Positions 31,851 through 45,900 of a DNA stretch of 64,000 bases are shown one piece after another. Source of the stretch: Laburnicola sp. R22_1. Its lineage: Eukaryota; Ascomycota; Dothideomycetes; Pleosporales; Didymosphaeriaceae. The DNA is taken from the NCBI GenBank assembly GCA_014281115.1, contig JACONQ010000006.1, positions 124,001 to 188,000 on the forward strand, given 5' to 3'. The notes under the pieces are model-generated. The model searched no databases. It saw only the letters and a list, made by a program, of their open reading frames with translations, and was not told where the DNA came from. Positions within the stretch are counted from its first letter, which is position 1. Every line of letters starts with the position of its first letter. The translations under genes and the position numbers were made by a program.

Positions 31851-34800
31851 TCCTACTATACTCTAGCATACTCTAATTAAGCCTCTACTACACTATATTA
31901 ATAAGTATATCCCTAAGTTTCTAAGAAACTAGAAAGTGCAATTCTTTCTAAGCAATATAGTTAATAGTATAGATCTTAACTAGTAGAGCTATATTAGAAT
32001 GCACTCGCCCTAACTTAGTAAATGTAAAAGATAGGGCTAGTTCCCTTTAATATAGGACTTCTAGCAACATATCTCTTTCTTAAGGTAAGAGATTTAGGCT
32101 AACCTTTATTTCTACAATTTATTCTAGTGTTAACTAATCGCCTCTTAGGAATTCTGCCTACTAGTTAAGGAGATATTTATTAAATAACTGAGGCCTAGTA
32201 TTAGTCCTCTTTTGCTTTTTTATAGCCTCTTACTTCTAGTCTAACTAGCCATTAATATCCTAAGACTTAACGCCTAAGTTATATATAGAGTTAACCTTCT
32301 TATTCTTAGTCTTATATATAGTGTTTACTTTAAAAGCTATTCTAGTTTTATTAATTATCTTTATTTATTCTGCCTAGAACGCGTTGCCCTTAATTCTTAT
32401 TACCTTTTTAGACTCTATCTGTATAGCTAGAGCCTAAAGGATCTTATTAACTTCTTTGTTATAGTCTAGTAAATTAATAACTAGAAGTTCTTAGTTATTT
32501 TAAATAATAATGCCACTATTTATATGTCTCCTAATTATACCTTAATTAGCGTAGTAGATAAAATCCTTATTTAAATCCATTACTAACTAGTCTTTATTAG
32601 CGTCCTATATAAGCTATTTATTTCTATTTAAAATTTCCTCTTTGCAAGTTAGCACTGCCCAATTTAGCGCCTACTTCTAGGCCCTTAGCCCTAATTTCTA
32701 CTTAAGCTTAGCATTAGCCTTACTTATTATTAATATTAATGTATAGCAAAGCCACTACTCTAAGACTATATTAGCGCTGAGTTTTAGATATTCTAGGTAC
32801 TTAGAAACGCTAGCCCTAGCTACTATATTTTCTTAAAGTTTTCTGTTGCCTTAGTAATAATTACGCCTCTTAGGTTAAATAGATTAGTGTAAGTAGCCAC
32901 AAATTGTATAGAGTAGAGCTTTTTATTATTCTATAGCTTATAGTAGATCTTGCCATTATTCTTATAGAAGAATTCCGCCTTCGCATTCGCTAAGAATAGG
33001 TTTTCTAAAATAATAGCGCTAGATAAGAACCTAATAATAAACAGCGTTATTATAATAATAACCTAGTCCACCTTAATTAGAGCTTAAAATACAACACCTT
33101 AGAAATTCTTATAATTGCTATTTATAGTTATTAGTTCTATACTCTATAATTAAGGTAGTATAGATATAATCTAGAGGCCTATAGCTTTAGCAGTGCTAAG
33201 GCAAATAGTGTTTAATTCTACACCTATGTTAAGTAAGATACTTATCTAATACTTGTTAATTTAGCACATTACTTAGGGATAGTCTCTTTTTATATATTTA
33301 ACCCCTAATTCTCTCTTAAGATTCTTCCTATTAGTAGTAGTTATAGTTAATATTGTTTTACTAAACTGTACCTTTGCGATTAATATGCTTATACTAGCTA
33401 CCTAGTTTACCTATAGTAATGCTTAAGATAAATTTAGTTTATAAAACCTATAGTAAGTAACTACTCTATTCTTAAGCTTAACTAATATTTATTTAGAGAC
33501 TTAGATTCTAGAGATAGGTGCGTAGTTAGCGTGCCTAGTATTTAAGTCTTTATTAGTTACTTTCTCTATAGTAGCGGCTAGTATCTATAGCTAGTGTAGG
33601 TCCCCTTTGCTAAAAGCGTCCTTAAATATTGCCTTTTTAACTTCTAGTATATTGCTAAGTACTTCTTAGACTATTAGACTACCTTTAGTGTTTATTACTT
33701 AGAACAGCATATTTTTAGAACTACCTACTAGGATATTAACAAGTTTTCTTTTCTTTTCAGCCGCTAAGATCTTCTTCCTTAGAGTTAGACTTAAGATATT
33801 ATTAGGCCTACGTATCTCTACATCCTCTATACCTTCTATTAGAAAATCTTATTCTAGAAAAGACACCTACTTTATTCTTTTTCTATTCTTTTTATTATTG
33901 TCCTTCCTTCTATAAACTACGGGGATGCCTTATTTAGAAACTTTAATATTCGCAATTATTACTACCTTTAGCAATTCTCTAAGACTTAGTTAGATTATTA
34001 GGGCGTTTAAGCTTATAGCTTATAGTTTATATAGTAGATTTAGGGATTAAACTATTACTAGTATATTTTTATCTAGAATAGCTTACTTTCTCTAAGCTGC
34101 TTTAAATTTCTCTTTAAAGAGAAGACTAGATGCTATTAGCTTTTATAACTAATTCTACCTAGTAGGTTATTACTATTATTATAGCTCCCTAACTTTAAAA
34201 TATCTATAGGGTCTCCTCTATTAATCTATCTATTTACTACTTATTCTATACTAGGCAGATTAGTATCTAGTTCTACTTGCCCCTAGCGCTAATACGTTAG
34301 ATTTCGCCCTAATTATTATTTAATTAGCTCTACTAGACCCTTCGAAATTCTGTATTATAGTACGCCTATCTATTATTGTTAAGTAAATTTCTCTTTTTGC
34401 ATTCCCTATTTGGAATAATATAGCCCTTCCTATATCTAAAGTATTCTTTAAAATAATTATCTTCTTACTATATTAAGTCTATTACTACCGCAGCTATATA
34501 TATATTAACTTATATTAGCGCTACTATATAGGCCTAAGAATAGGTTAGTGCGTAGTACTAGGGCTATTATAGTACTATCTACTTTAGAGTCTACTCTACT
34601 CTTATAGTAATTTTCTAGTAAATAGCTAGGTTTAACAGAATCTCTATCTCTTAAGGGTCTTAGTTCTAAACTAGAACATTCTAAAGCCTTATAGCCTTAA
34701 GCCTTTTAGTTAGCTTGTCTACTTTATATTAAGAGATAGTTAAGTCTAGAGTTACTTGCGCGTCTAGAGCTTCTTATAGTCTTACTTATTAAAAGTTTAG

Positions 34801-36219
34801 GTTAAGTCTAGTAGGTTAAAAAACACTCTATAGTATTAGTAGTACTTACAGCTTAATAGTCTAAGATAGTATTAGCGCTTAGATTTAATATATTAGATTT
34901 AGTATATGTTCTTCTAACTAAATTTAAGCCCTACTTAAAAGCTATCTCTTTATTATATTAAAGTTAAGCTCTATAGGTCTCTCAATTAACTAGTTGTTCT
35001 TTATTAGGATATTGCCTACTAGCTATTTACTTAGGTCTTAAATAAGAAGTATACCCTTTTAGCTTTCTATAACTATACCTATCCTTAGGCATTTTCTAAA
35101 CCTAATTATAAACTAGTCTAGAAAATTATAAATATTAAGGTTTATTATTACTTAACACTATGCTAGCTACGCCTTTAATACTTTCTCTATCTCCTTAGTT
35201 TAGGCCTAATTCTAACTCTGCTAATGCCTATATATAGCTACTTATAGCTTTTACTATACCCTTTTTTCTTCTACCTTAAAGTATTCTAGTATTAAGAAGT
35301 TAAGCATATTCTAGATTTCTTAGCTGTAATATTTCTTAACTTTAATAATTTTATCTTTCTTAGAGTACTAGTAGTAATTTGCGCGTTTTTTATAGTCTTA
35401 AAGAAACTAGGTTATATTATCTTTTATAAAGTATAGCTCCTTATCTAAGAATAGGTTATGTTCTATAATAAGGCTTTACACTAGATTCTACTAGGTGGCT
35501 TTATTAGTGCTTTTCTTTTAAATTCTTATAAGAAGCTTTCTATAAGGGGTAGAGACCCTCTAGTAGGTATATAGATACTCTTATTAGGTAAGCTTATTAT
35601 TTCTATAAAACTAATAGCCTAAGGGGATTTTAGACTTAGGTTCTTACGCTTTCTAAGTGCTAGAATATTAAGAAACTTACGCATCTTACTATAATCTAGG
35701 CCCTCTAACTAGAATTACTAATAGTTATTTAGTTTTCTAGTGGTAAATATTATTATTACTAGTTATTTAGTTAGTTTCTTAAGTAGTTAGAATTAGTATT
35801 CTAGTTCTTTTTTTTACTTCTATTTCTGTCTTTGCGCACCTATACTTATTATTTTCTCTTAGCTTTCTCTAACTTTACCTTAGTTTTAGGTTCTAAGAGT
35901 AATACAGTGTTTAGCTTTAGTCCTTTTCTTAGTCTAGGTTTTAGTGCCCTAGTCTATTCTTAGTTTTTATCTATTTATAATTACTTAGTTGTTTAGTTTT
36001 AGTAGGGTAATTTTAGCTCTAAGCGTCTTTTAGCGCCTAATTCTAACTACTTCTTAATCTAGACTTCTATTTTTATTCTATTTCTATACTTCTTCTACCT
36101 AGGCTTATACTCTATGCATAATATTATATGTATACTAGGGTTATTATTTTTTATTATTTGTTTCTAGAGGCTTAATATTCTAACTCTAAGAGTTACTTAG
36201 TGCCTAGTTCTAGTTAATT

Positions 36220-36322
36220 TTTAGTCTAGGTCTTAGTCTAGTCTAGTACTAGTCTAGTCTAGTACTAGTCTAGTCTAGGTCTTAGTCTAGTCTAGTGCTA
36301 GTCTAGTCTAGTCTAGTTCTAG
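36220..36322. repeat. AGTCT-based tandem repeat
   Basis: About 100 bp made of AGTCTAGTCT(AGTACT/AGGTCTT) units near the right (5') end of the gypsy element. Confidence 0.8.
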
Positions 36323-36680
36323 AGCCTACACTCTATGCCTAATTTGTGCATATACTAGGGTTATTAGTGTTTATTATTTATTATTTATTTTTAATAGTGT
36401 AGTTTAATAAGGGCTAGTATAGTAGCTAATTAAAGCTTAGGTTATATTTCTATTTTAAGGTTAGCGCTATGCTTAGTTGCGACTAATTTTCCCTCTAAGT
36501 CTCTTTTAGGATTTTTTTCTATCCCTAGTATATACTCTTCTACACACTGCTACGCGCCACTATTATTCTATCTTATCTTTTTTTAGGCAACACTACTTAT
36601 CTATATTAGAGTACTAATATAATAGCCTTCCTAAGATTAAGGTTTTAGAGGTTTAAGTTGCGAATTAGTTACTAATTTTA

Positions 36681-36825
36681 TAGGAGAATCTAGCCCTAAT
36701 TAAGACTTAGTAGAAAGATAAATTCTATTATATGTACTTAAAGAAAGAAATCGCCTATTAAATTCTTAAGAGCTAATTAGGCACTAGCTTACCACATAAC
36801 TCGTATAGTAGAGTTTATTTTACTA
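36681..36825. repeat. Right LTR of the 12-kb gypsy element
   Basis: 145 bp, starting TAGGAGAATC, followed directly by CTA triplets. Confidence 0.8.
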
Positions 36826-36857
<32 letters not shown>

Positions 36858-36921
36858 TTACTACTACTACTACTACTATTACTACTACTACTACTACTAT
36901 TACTACTACTACTACTACTAT

Positions 36922-36962
<41 letters not shown>

Positions 36963-36990
36963 TTACTACTACTACTACTACTACTACTTC
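36826..36990. repeat. (CTA)n microsatellite, right part
   Basis: Over 50 triplets, mostly CTA with regular ATTACTA interruptions. It is the continuation of the array at 24708-24762. Confidence 0.9.
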
Positions 36991-38690
36991 TACTTTCTAG
37001 TATAAACGCGTAAAAGTGCGCGCACTATAATACGCGCCTTTTTTACTTTTTATTAGTTATTACTATAATCTTATAATATAAAGGTGCTATAAGCTAATAA
37101 AGTAGTATAATTTAAAATAGTATACTTTAATATTATTAGCCTAAATAGCTGCAAAGAGCTCTACTATAAATAGTAGAATAGTAGAAAGGCTATTATAATA
37201 TTACTAGGAAGCCATATAGCCTATAGTGTAAAAAGCTTACTAAGGTAAGTAGTAATATCTTAAAAAGTAAATATAATAACACTACCTACCCCTAAGCATA
37301 TTATTATAGCATACCCTATTAGACTATCTAGTAAGTGTACTTTTAATATAGCTTAGATAAGACTATACATAAGTAGCTTCCTTTTTACTACGCTATAATA
37401 GAGTGACTAGCTTAGAGGTAAGAGTAGGGGTAGAGGTAAAAGTAGGTAAGGGCAAGCGCTTAGTAGACAAGTTTAAGTCGCTTATAAAGTTATAAGCAAT
37501 AGAGGCATAGGTAGTAGTAATAAGTATAATAGTAGTAGAGTATAAGTAGCTTAACTATATAGGCAGCTATATAATATACTATAAGGTGCGCTATATAATA
37601 TACTATATATAAAAGTAAAAGTATAATAAGTAGACTATACAAAGTTAGTATAATTCTAATATATAAGTGTAAAGTAGAAAAGTAAAAAAGTAAGCACTAG
37701 AACTAGTCCTAAGATTATTAGGTGCAACTTTTAATAAATATTAAAATACTAAAAATTATAAAGATAGCCTATAGTAAAATTAAATTACTTACTAAAAATA
37801 TACTTATAAAGCAAAGTTTGCGTATATACGCTATTTTAAAAAGTAAAAAAGATAAAGCTAGTAGGAAGTTTTATTATAGCGTACGCTAAGTGTAAAGTAT
37901 AGTGCTAAAAGCTCTAAAAGTATATAATATACGCCTAAAGTAGACCTAGGGCTCTTACTTAGTTATAAGTGGCAAGCTTTACGTGCTACCTAGGGGGTAT
38001 ATTATATGAGCCTAAAGCCTTGGTATTATATACGCTAAGCCTAGGCTAGAATTATAGATATACTTATTTCTATACTCCTTAGTATATATATAGATAGCCT
38101 AGTCTTCTTCTTTAAAGGCTAGTAGTCTAATAATAAATTATCTAAATCTATCTTTTCTAGCTCCCTTTAATATATAACTATTAGAGCGTTATTCTTTTAC
38201 TTAATTTGCGCTATATAGTACTTAAACTTAGTAGTATACTTAGTAGTAAAGTAGGTTTACTTAAGAGTTTAGATAGCTTATTCTACTAAAAGTACCTTAT
38301 TAGTAATTCTAAAGAGTTATTAGAGTTAATTCTTAAAGTTTCTATAGTCTTTAATAACTTAATTAGTAGTATCTATAGTCTTTAATAACTTAATTAGTAG
38401 TATCTTTTTAATATTCTCTGTAGCTAGGTATAGTTCTAGGTATAGTTAAATTTAATTAGCAGTTTAGCCTTACATATACATAGTAGTAAAAATAACTTTC
38501 TCCTTATTTAGAGTTTTTTTATTTTTAGGCTTTTCTTAGTTAAAGATATAAAAATAGAGGTTAAGCTATAGAATCTATACCTTAAGCTTGCCTTAAGTGC
38601 TATTATATAAGTCTAGTTTGCTAGCCTTATTATAGGTATTATTTATTAAAGTAAGGTACTTAAAATTGCTTATATTAAGGGTATTTAAGA
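36991..38690. other. AT-rich remnant next to the right LTR of the outer element
   Basis: No readable protein in any frame. By position it should be the gag/5' region of the outer LTR element, whose pol runs on the minus strand. Confidence 0.4.
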
Positions 38691-38981
38691 TACTAAGAGT
38701 AATAAGATAGCTAGTCCTAATAGGTAGGATTAGTTCTTAGGTAAAAGTGTCTTAATAAGGGTAAGAGGTTTTAACTACTTATACTAGTTAATAGGGCGTT
38801 AGTATTAAAGGTTATAAATTAATAAATTAATAGTAAGAGCCTAAATATAATCTAAATAATAGATTAATAAATAGGTTAAATATAAGTATTAAGGAAAATA
38901 CTTATATTTTTATATACTTAGCTATATTCTAGAATTCTATAAATCTTATTAGTCCTAAGAGTTCTAGAATCCTATAGCTAA
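38691..38981. repeat. Right LTR of the outer element, first piece
   Basis: 291 bp matching 9140-9430. It ends in GCTAA, the target duplicated by the inserted gypsy element. The remaining 131 bp are at 47401-47531; the pieces add to exactly the 422 bp of the left LTR. Confidence 0.88.
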
Positions 38982-39260
38982 TATAAGGGCGGTATACGGC
39001 CTTATAGGGTAAACCTCTCTGGGACAGCTAGTATAGTTAAAAGAGATAACTAAATTGAGACTATACGAAGATAGGGGATAAGAAAGGGACCTGGGGGGCC
39101 CTTACTTATATAGTGGACGGCGTAGAGCATAGGCCCCACGTTAACTACGCGCTAACACTAACTAGGAAAGGCGCCTTCTATAAGGTAAAAGGCGCTATTA
39201 GGGTGTAAAAGGAAAGGTAATAGTAAATAACTAGTAGGAAGGCAGGCACGAACTGTTGTA
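38982..39260. repeat. Left (3') LTR of the 8.4-kb gypsy element
   Basis: 279 bp, starting TATAAGGGCGGTATACGG, preceded by GCTAA. It differs from the right LTR largely by transitions (e.g. GGGCGG versus GAGTAG). Confidence 0.92.
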
Positions 39261-40449
39261 TAACTCCCCTTTTAAGGTCTAAAAATAAGAAGGAAAGTAT
39301 ATAAAAATAGGGTGTTTTGGCGAATTTTTAACATAACCAGTACTATTTTAGGACTAAAGAGGGCTAGAATAGGGACAATAGGCCCCTATAGTTCTAGTGG
39401 TAGCCTCGGTTTTTAATTTAGGTGCCATTTAGTAGAGATATTAAGGAAAGTTGTTAAGGGTAAATTAGTAAATTAGTAGAAAAACGCGATAGAAACTATA
39501 TCTTAGTGTTTAGCATTTTGCTAATAGAGCGTATTTTTAGCTCTAACGCTATATAAAAATATAGTTAGCTAAAAATTTTCTAGTGAGTTTATTGCGCGCT
39601 AGCGTAATTATATTATATAAGGTTTCCTAGCACTATAAAAGAGCGTTTTAAAAAATGTGTTAACTTAACTATGTAGTTTTTAATTAGAGTAGGGCGACTC
39701 CTAAAGCCATGGGGGCTAATAGTAGTAATAGGGACGTCTAGGGGTAAAGGGGCTATTAGGAGGTAAGAGTACTAAAAAGTAATAGGTATTTAGTTATACG
39801 CGCGAGCCTAAGAGCGTGCAGGTATTAAAAAGTAATAGGCACCTAGCTAAGTACGTCTAATACAGCGCTTTAATTTTATCTTTGTGGGCATATTATCTTT
39901 AGGGATAGGCTCTAGAAAGGTGTCTTAGAAGGCGGCGTCTAGCTAAATAGGCAATTGTTTTAGAAAACTGGCTTACTTAGAGTACTTCTAATAGTAAGCT
40001 TTAATTAGTAGGAGAGAGTTAATAAAGTTGTTAGTAGGGTAGTAGGTTGGGTTAAGATTATGCCCTTCCTACGCTGCCTAGTACTTTAGTGTTTTATAGT
40101 CTACTTTGCTATTAAGAATATAAGAAACTAGCCACTTAGAAACTCTGTTTACCTTAATAGGTAGTTCTAGAGATTATAATTAACCTAGTAAGGGATTATT
40201 TAGATTCCTTTAAAGCCTATTAGTATGAAACACTAGATGAACTCTTATATATTATAGGAGTTTAAGTATAAATAAGTGGTCTTTCTTGCCTATAATTAGG
40301 TATAGTTCTTTTATTTAATAATCTAACTTAACTAATGGGCGTTTGGTAATAAATCCCTTTAGGGTAATAAAGACCTAGTCCCTAATATTAAAATTAATAG
40401 CGCGTTTATATTTATTAGCCTACTCTAATTATATTTTCTAGGTAGTAGA

Positions 40450-42900
40450 TATGTTAGCGCGGGCGGTGTTATAGACAAATTTGTAGGCTTTAGTATAGGC
40501 CTTAACCTATATCTTAGCCTTTTTTAAAGTAATATTATCTAGAGATTTAGTAACTAGTTAGGTACGCTTGCGCTAGTCCTAGTAAAAGTATAGCTAATGC
40601 CCGAACTTAATCTTAAAAGGCAAAACTCTAGTGCTATTATAGGGCAGTATTGCTTGGGTCTAGTCTATACTAGGCAGCAAATCTGACTAGTTATTTTAAT
40701 AAAAGTTAATAAATAGACATAGACGCTAGTTAAGATACTAGTTTATAATCTTAGTTTGGCTATTAATTTATAGATGCCGCGCTATAGAGAGAAGTTACTT
40801 AATACCTATAAGCTTATATAAAGCAGCCAAGAAAGTAGAGATAAACTAGGGGCTGTGGTTAGAGATAATGAATCTAGGGGGACCAAAGACTCTAAATATA
40901 TGCTAATAGTAGAGATTAGCGGCTTGTTTAGTAGTAACTATCTTGCAGCAGAGTATAGACAAGGCACGCTTAAATAGGCGACAATAAGATACTATTGCGT
41001 TATTATACCCTTTCTTATTCTTAGGAAATAATTTTAAATTAATTAAGATATCTTACTAGATATTTTTAGGGATAGAAAGTAAGTGTAATAAGCCTGGCTT
41101 TCTATCTAGTAGGGGCTTACTCTACTAATAGTCTTTGCAATTAAAGATATACCTATTAATATTAGTAGTTATGCCCTTTTAGTAATATAACTAGTATAAA
41201 AACTAGAGAGTCTTTTATAAATTTAGATAGGTAGTAATCTAATAAGTATATATTATTTAAATTAGATGCGTCTAGAGAAACTCTATAAAGGAAACTACTA
41301 GGCGGTCTTTATAGAAAAGTAACCCTAAAGGGGTAAGAGTAAAACCTAGTAATTTTAAACAGGCAGCTTCTTAGAGCAATTTAAGTACCTTGTGTGTTTA
41401 ATTAGTATATAGTAGGCAATTAATAAGTATGTAAGAATAGACTCCTTTAGAGCTTATATTAACTTTTCCTTCCTTCTACTCTATAATTATAATAGCCATA
41501 AGGGCTAATTTAGTAGTATTTAGTAGTTGCGAGAGAAAAAACTAGGTGTAAGCCTCTTAATTTTTTGCCTTCTGCAACTTTAGCTTATTCTATTTCCTAG
41601 ATAGCGTATTAGCTATAATATTTACGGTGCCTAGTTAGTACGTAATTTAATAATAGTATTTAGATAGCTTTTTAGACTAATAAGCTTACTATAGAGAGAG
41701 CTTACATTTAGTGCTAAAGTACTTAAGGGTCTAATAATTAGTAATAATATTAAAGGACTTAGTAGTTTAGACGCCAATTAGTTACGCTCTTTATTTTAAA
41801 AGGCCCTATATAACTGCTAATATTTTCTTATTATAAATATTGTAATTTAACTTAGCGGACTTTAATAATTTAGAGTATTATATAACTAGATGCTAGGTAC
41901 TATTACATTATAGTTAACTAAAAGAACCCGCATTAATATTATTATTAGAGTTGGTTTCCATATAGATAATTTAAAATAGGGAGTACTATAAGACTAGAAT
42001 ATTACTAGCTATAAGTTGCTTAGCGGCTTTAAAGGCGGCACGTTCCTAGTCTCTAAAGGTGTAAAAGGCACTATTTTTTAGGAGCTTAATTAGGGGGCGA
42101 ACAACCCGCCTATAGTAAGAAAGGAAGGAGTAGTAGTAGTTATAGAAATCTAAAAAGCTTTGCAATACCTTAAGTGTTATGGGCTCTTTCTATTCCTAAA
42201 CTGTAGTAGTCTTTATAGGGTACTTATAGATTTCTTTAGTACTAATAAAGTATCCTAAGAACTTAGTTTTTATTATAGCAAATTCGCATTTCTTAAGATT
42301 AGCTTAGAAATTAGTGTTCCTTAAGTAGAGTAGGACCTTGCGAACGTATTCTTTGTATTCTAGGGGATCTTTAGAAAAGATAAGGATGTTATTAATATAT
42401 GCAGTATAGAAGTTATCTAGATAATTACCTAGAATGCTATTAATAAACTATTAAAAGGTGGCAGGACTATTATAGAGACTAAAGGGTAAGACCCTATACT
42501 TGTAATTTCTATACTAGGTTTAAAAAGTAGTTAGCGCTTTAGTCTTTAGGGTAAGCTAGATTTAGTAGAATACTTAGCAAATATTAAGCTTAGTAAAGAG
42601 TCTTACTCTAGAGAGGCGTATAAGTATCTTCTTAATAAGTGGAATTACTATAATGTTTTTTTAGTAATAGTATTAAGCTAGTAGTAATTAACACAAAAGT
42701 GCCAATCTCTACTTAGCTTTATAGCAAACAATATTAGCAAAGCGAAGCTAGCGTTGCTAGGAATAATAAACCTACGCTTAATATAGTTGTTAATATAGGC
42801 TTTAAGAAGTTTAAGGTGCTCTAAAGATATGCTATATAAAGGCAAGGTAGTAAGCGTATATAGGTCTTTAGTAAGGTTAATATAGTAATTAACACCCTTT
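40450..42900 (-). pseudogene. Ty3/gypsy reverse transcriptase, RNase H and integrase, RIP-degraded
   Basis: Minus-strand translation at 42240-42500 gives YKYRVLPFSLYNSPATF, INSILGNYLDNFYTAYINN, ILIFSKDPLEYKEYVRKVL and NLKKCEFAIIKTKFLGYFI, a classic Ty3/gypsy reverse transcriptase with the YLDD box now YINN. At about 40850-41110 the integrase core reads LLHLLSIPKNI, LKLFPKNKKGYNNAIVSYC, LFKRALSIL and HIFRVFGPPRFIISNHSP. Stops are frequent. Confidence 0.85.
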
Positions 42901-45900
42901 TAGTAAGGTAGGAGAGTGTTAGAATTTAATTTTAAAAAATAGGTGGGCTCCACTCTAGTGTATCCTAGCCAGGGGAGCGCTTATTTTATTTTGGCAAGTA
43001 GGTTAGCTTAGAACTTATTTTCTAGACTGTGCATCTTGCTCTTACAGTCCTTAATAAGTTTGGCTAGCTTATAGGGGCTAGTATAACTAATAATTATATT
43101 AGACTTGTGGCCGCTACTTAAAGCAAAGGCTGCGGCGCTTATTATATTAATATTAAAGCTAGCAGCACATAATTATTCTCGTGTTAGCGCCTAAATAAGT
43201 TCTAGGAGGTTAGCTAGATTCTATAGGGCTAGTAGGTTCGCTAAACACAATTTATTATTTATCTTTTATAAGTTCTCCTTCTATATTAGTAATATAGTAG
43301 AGCAAAAGGGAGCCATCCCAGATTGTTCTAGCTAGGGTGGCTTAAATTAAATAGTTAATTCCTATAAGAGCTGTCTAATTTTTAGATTAGTTTCTCTAGT
43401 AGGATTATAGTCTCTAGGTCTAGGGCTAGGGGTAATACCTAGATTCTGCTACACAATTCCTAGGGGCTAGTCTTACTAGTGACTTTTTTAAATAGCGGGG
43501 ACAGAGTAACTAATAGGCGACTTATTGTCTAATAGCTCTTTGTTTAAGGAAGATAGCTCTATAGCCTCTATGCTACTATTTCTATTAAAGTTGTCCTTAT
43601 AGCTTAGTTTTTAGTAAGCCTTTAAGTACGTTCTAATAACTAAGATGGTGGGGTTAGGAAGCTAGATAGAGATTTTCTTAGAGACGCTCTAGTTAGCTTT
43701 TAATAAGCGAGTCTTTTAGCGGGTATAGTCCTACTTTTTAAGTAGGCTGTCCTATTAAGTGACGTTGTTTTAGTAGGAAGGGTTAAGTAGGGAGAAAGTC
43801 TATAGTAGGATAAGATTGCTAGCAAAGGTTAGATTCTTATTATCTTTCTAATAAAGGCGGTGGTTCTGGGCGTTAACTAGGCAGTTGGCTTGCTTAAAAA
43901 ATTTTCTACTAATAATAAGATTATGGTTCCCTATATTATAGAAAATAAACTATATAGTAAAGCTGTGTCTATTAATATTAAGCTAGACTATAAAATAGGT
44001 ATCTGCTTTTGCGCTTCTCTTTCCTATAAAGTTCTTAAGGGAGATTAGTGTTTTTAGGCAAAGGAGTTTAGCTTTAAGCTATTTTTGTACCGCCTTTATA
44101 TACTATAAAGCAATAAGGTTATAAGCGCTAGTACTAGTGTCTATTAAGGCTTGTAACCAAAGAGCCAATTCTTAGAATATAATTTACACTAGTATGACTA
44201 GCTAGGGGCCTTTAAATAGCTTAGGAACTTTTACTATCTTACTGCCTATAGGTAGTAATTTTGGTTTGGCATCTGCATTCTGTAATTAAAATTGTGGCTT
44301 ATCTAGATTAATTAGTTTAGTAGCCCCTATATAAGCTACTAGGTTAGAGTGGTCTAGTATCTTATATTTAAAGTCTTATTATCTAATAAATTACCTGCCT
44401 TTAAATTAGAGTAGTAGGCGATACTAAGTTTATTTAAATTAAGATTATTTACTGCTTATATATTTGCTTGCGTGGCTATCTTTTAGAAATAATTATAGCA
44501 GCTTAAGTGCTTATTCTCTATCTTACTATACTAAAAATAAGTATTATGCTTAATTCACTATGTTTTATTGCGGTTATAAAGGGACAAGAAGGGAATAGTA
44601 GGTCTAGAGTAGGGTGCTTATTTTTTAGTTACTGTGTATAAGGGCTTTAATCTAAAGGGTGGTATTTTATAAGAGGTCTGTATACGCGCCTAAAATGGGC
44701 TTATTATATTATTATCTTAGAGAGTGCGGTTGGCTGCAGCTATCTGGCGTTTAATTCCTAAGTAGTTAATATTAGGATTTTTTATCTCTCTCTAGAGCAT
44801 TAACTTAAGACTTCTAGTTAACTTAAGTTATAATTTATTTTTCTAGGTCTTTGCGTCTAGTTTACCCTTTTTAGCTAGACTCTTAAAAGCCTATAGAAAC
44901 GTCTAGGCGTCTATTCTATTAGAGAAAAAGAGCTTATTAAACTTTTTACGTGCCTACTAGAAAGTAAAAGGATTATAGTAAGTCTCTTTTAGAAATTTAA
45001 AGAGTAAGTTAGGTTTATAATCTTTCTAGAGAGCCTAATTTATTTAACGCTACTTTTGCGCGGCCTTTTAAGGTGTGCCTCTAAGGCGGCTAAGTATGGC
45101 TTTTATAAGATTATCCTAATTTTCTATATAGTTATTGCCTTAGTAGTAGTCTATGTTTACGCGGATTTTATTGCGCATATTCTCTAGCTAATTTTTAATA
45201 CTAGGGCTAGGTTAACCTTTTTTATAGTACTTATTAACGTTAGGTAGCTTTGTAAAGCGTTCTAGCTTAGACACACTAGATAGGGCGACTAAAGTATATC
45301 TACCCTAGGGTATATTAATTTAGATGCTATTGGCAAGCTTAGTTTATATATATTCTAGGACTAGAAAGTAGTAAAGGGTATTATTTTATTGCGAAGTAGG
45401 TACTATAAGCTAGGGCGGATATTATAGTATATATTAGGGCGCGGCTAGGCGGGATAAGCTCTACTTAGCCGCCTAAGGGCGGCGTAAACTATATGGTAGA
45501 TTGGGTATTTCTAGACTAGGAGGTTTTAAAGGGACTTAAGTACGATACTACAAATTATAACTATTTTTAATAGAGAGGAGAACTTTCTTAGGGCTAAATA
45601 AGTCTTATCTAATAGCTACTTAATTAGTAATATTAGGCTAGGAGTAGGAATCTTCTAAGACTACGTACACTATAGTGTGGGGTGTTGTTATCTTAAGTGT
45701 AGTAAAAGCTTATTTAAATATATTAGCGCGCTCGCATAAAGTCTAAATGAAAACCTTCTATTTAGAGTCTTCTTTAGACTTTATAACAGTCCTGATTACT
45801 AAATTAAGTACTGTCTTTAAAAATAGGCCTTAAGGAAAGTAATATTAAGCCTAAAGCTAATAGGTAGCAAGTAACTATCTTATTTCTAAGCTGTGCTAGA

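Larger units (their letters stand above)
24763..36825 (-). mobile_element. Ty3/gypsy retrotransposon inserted in a CTA microsatellite
   Basis: Direct repeats of about 145 bp at 24763-24907 and 36681-36825 (TRGGAGAATCTAGCCCTAAT ... TAGAGTTTATT) act as LTRs; read on the minus strand they run TRGTA...CTCCYA, i.e. TG...CA before mutation. Both outer flanks are CTA triplets, giving a likely TACTA duplication. Pol relics lie on the minus strand: integrase at about 29600-30450 and reverse transcriptase at about 30950-31850. The 4.6 kb between 24908 and 29600 and the 4.8 kb between 31850 and 36680 are pyrimidine-biased, stop-rich and not readable as known proteins; the right part should be gag. Small open frames at 28074 and 30443 are chance. 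Confidence 0.75.
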
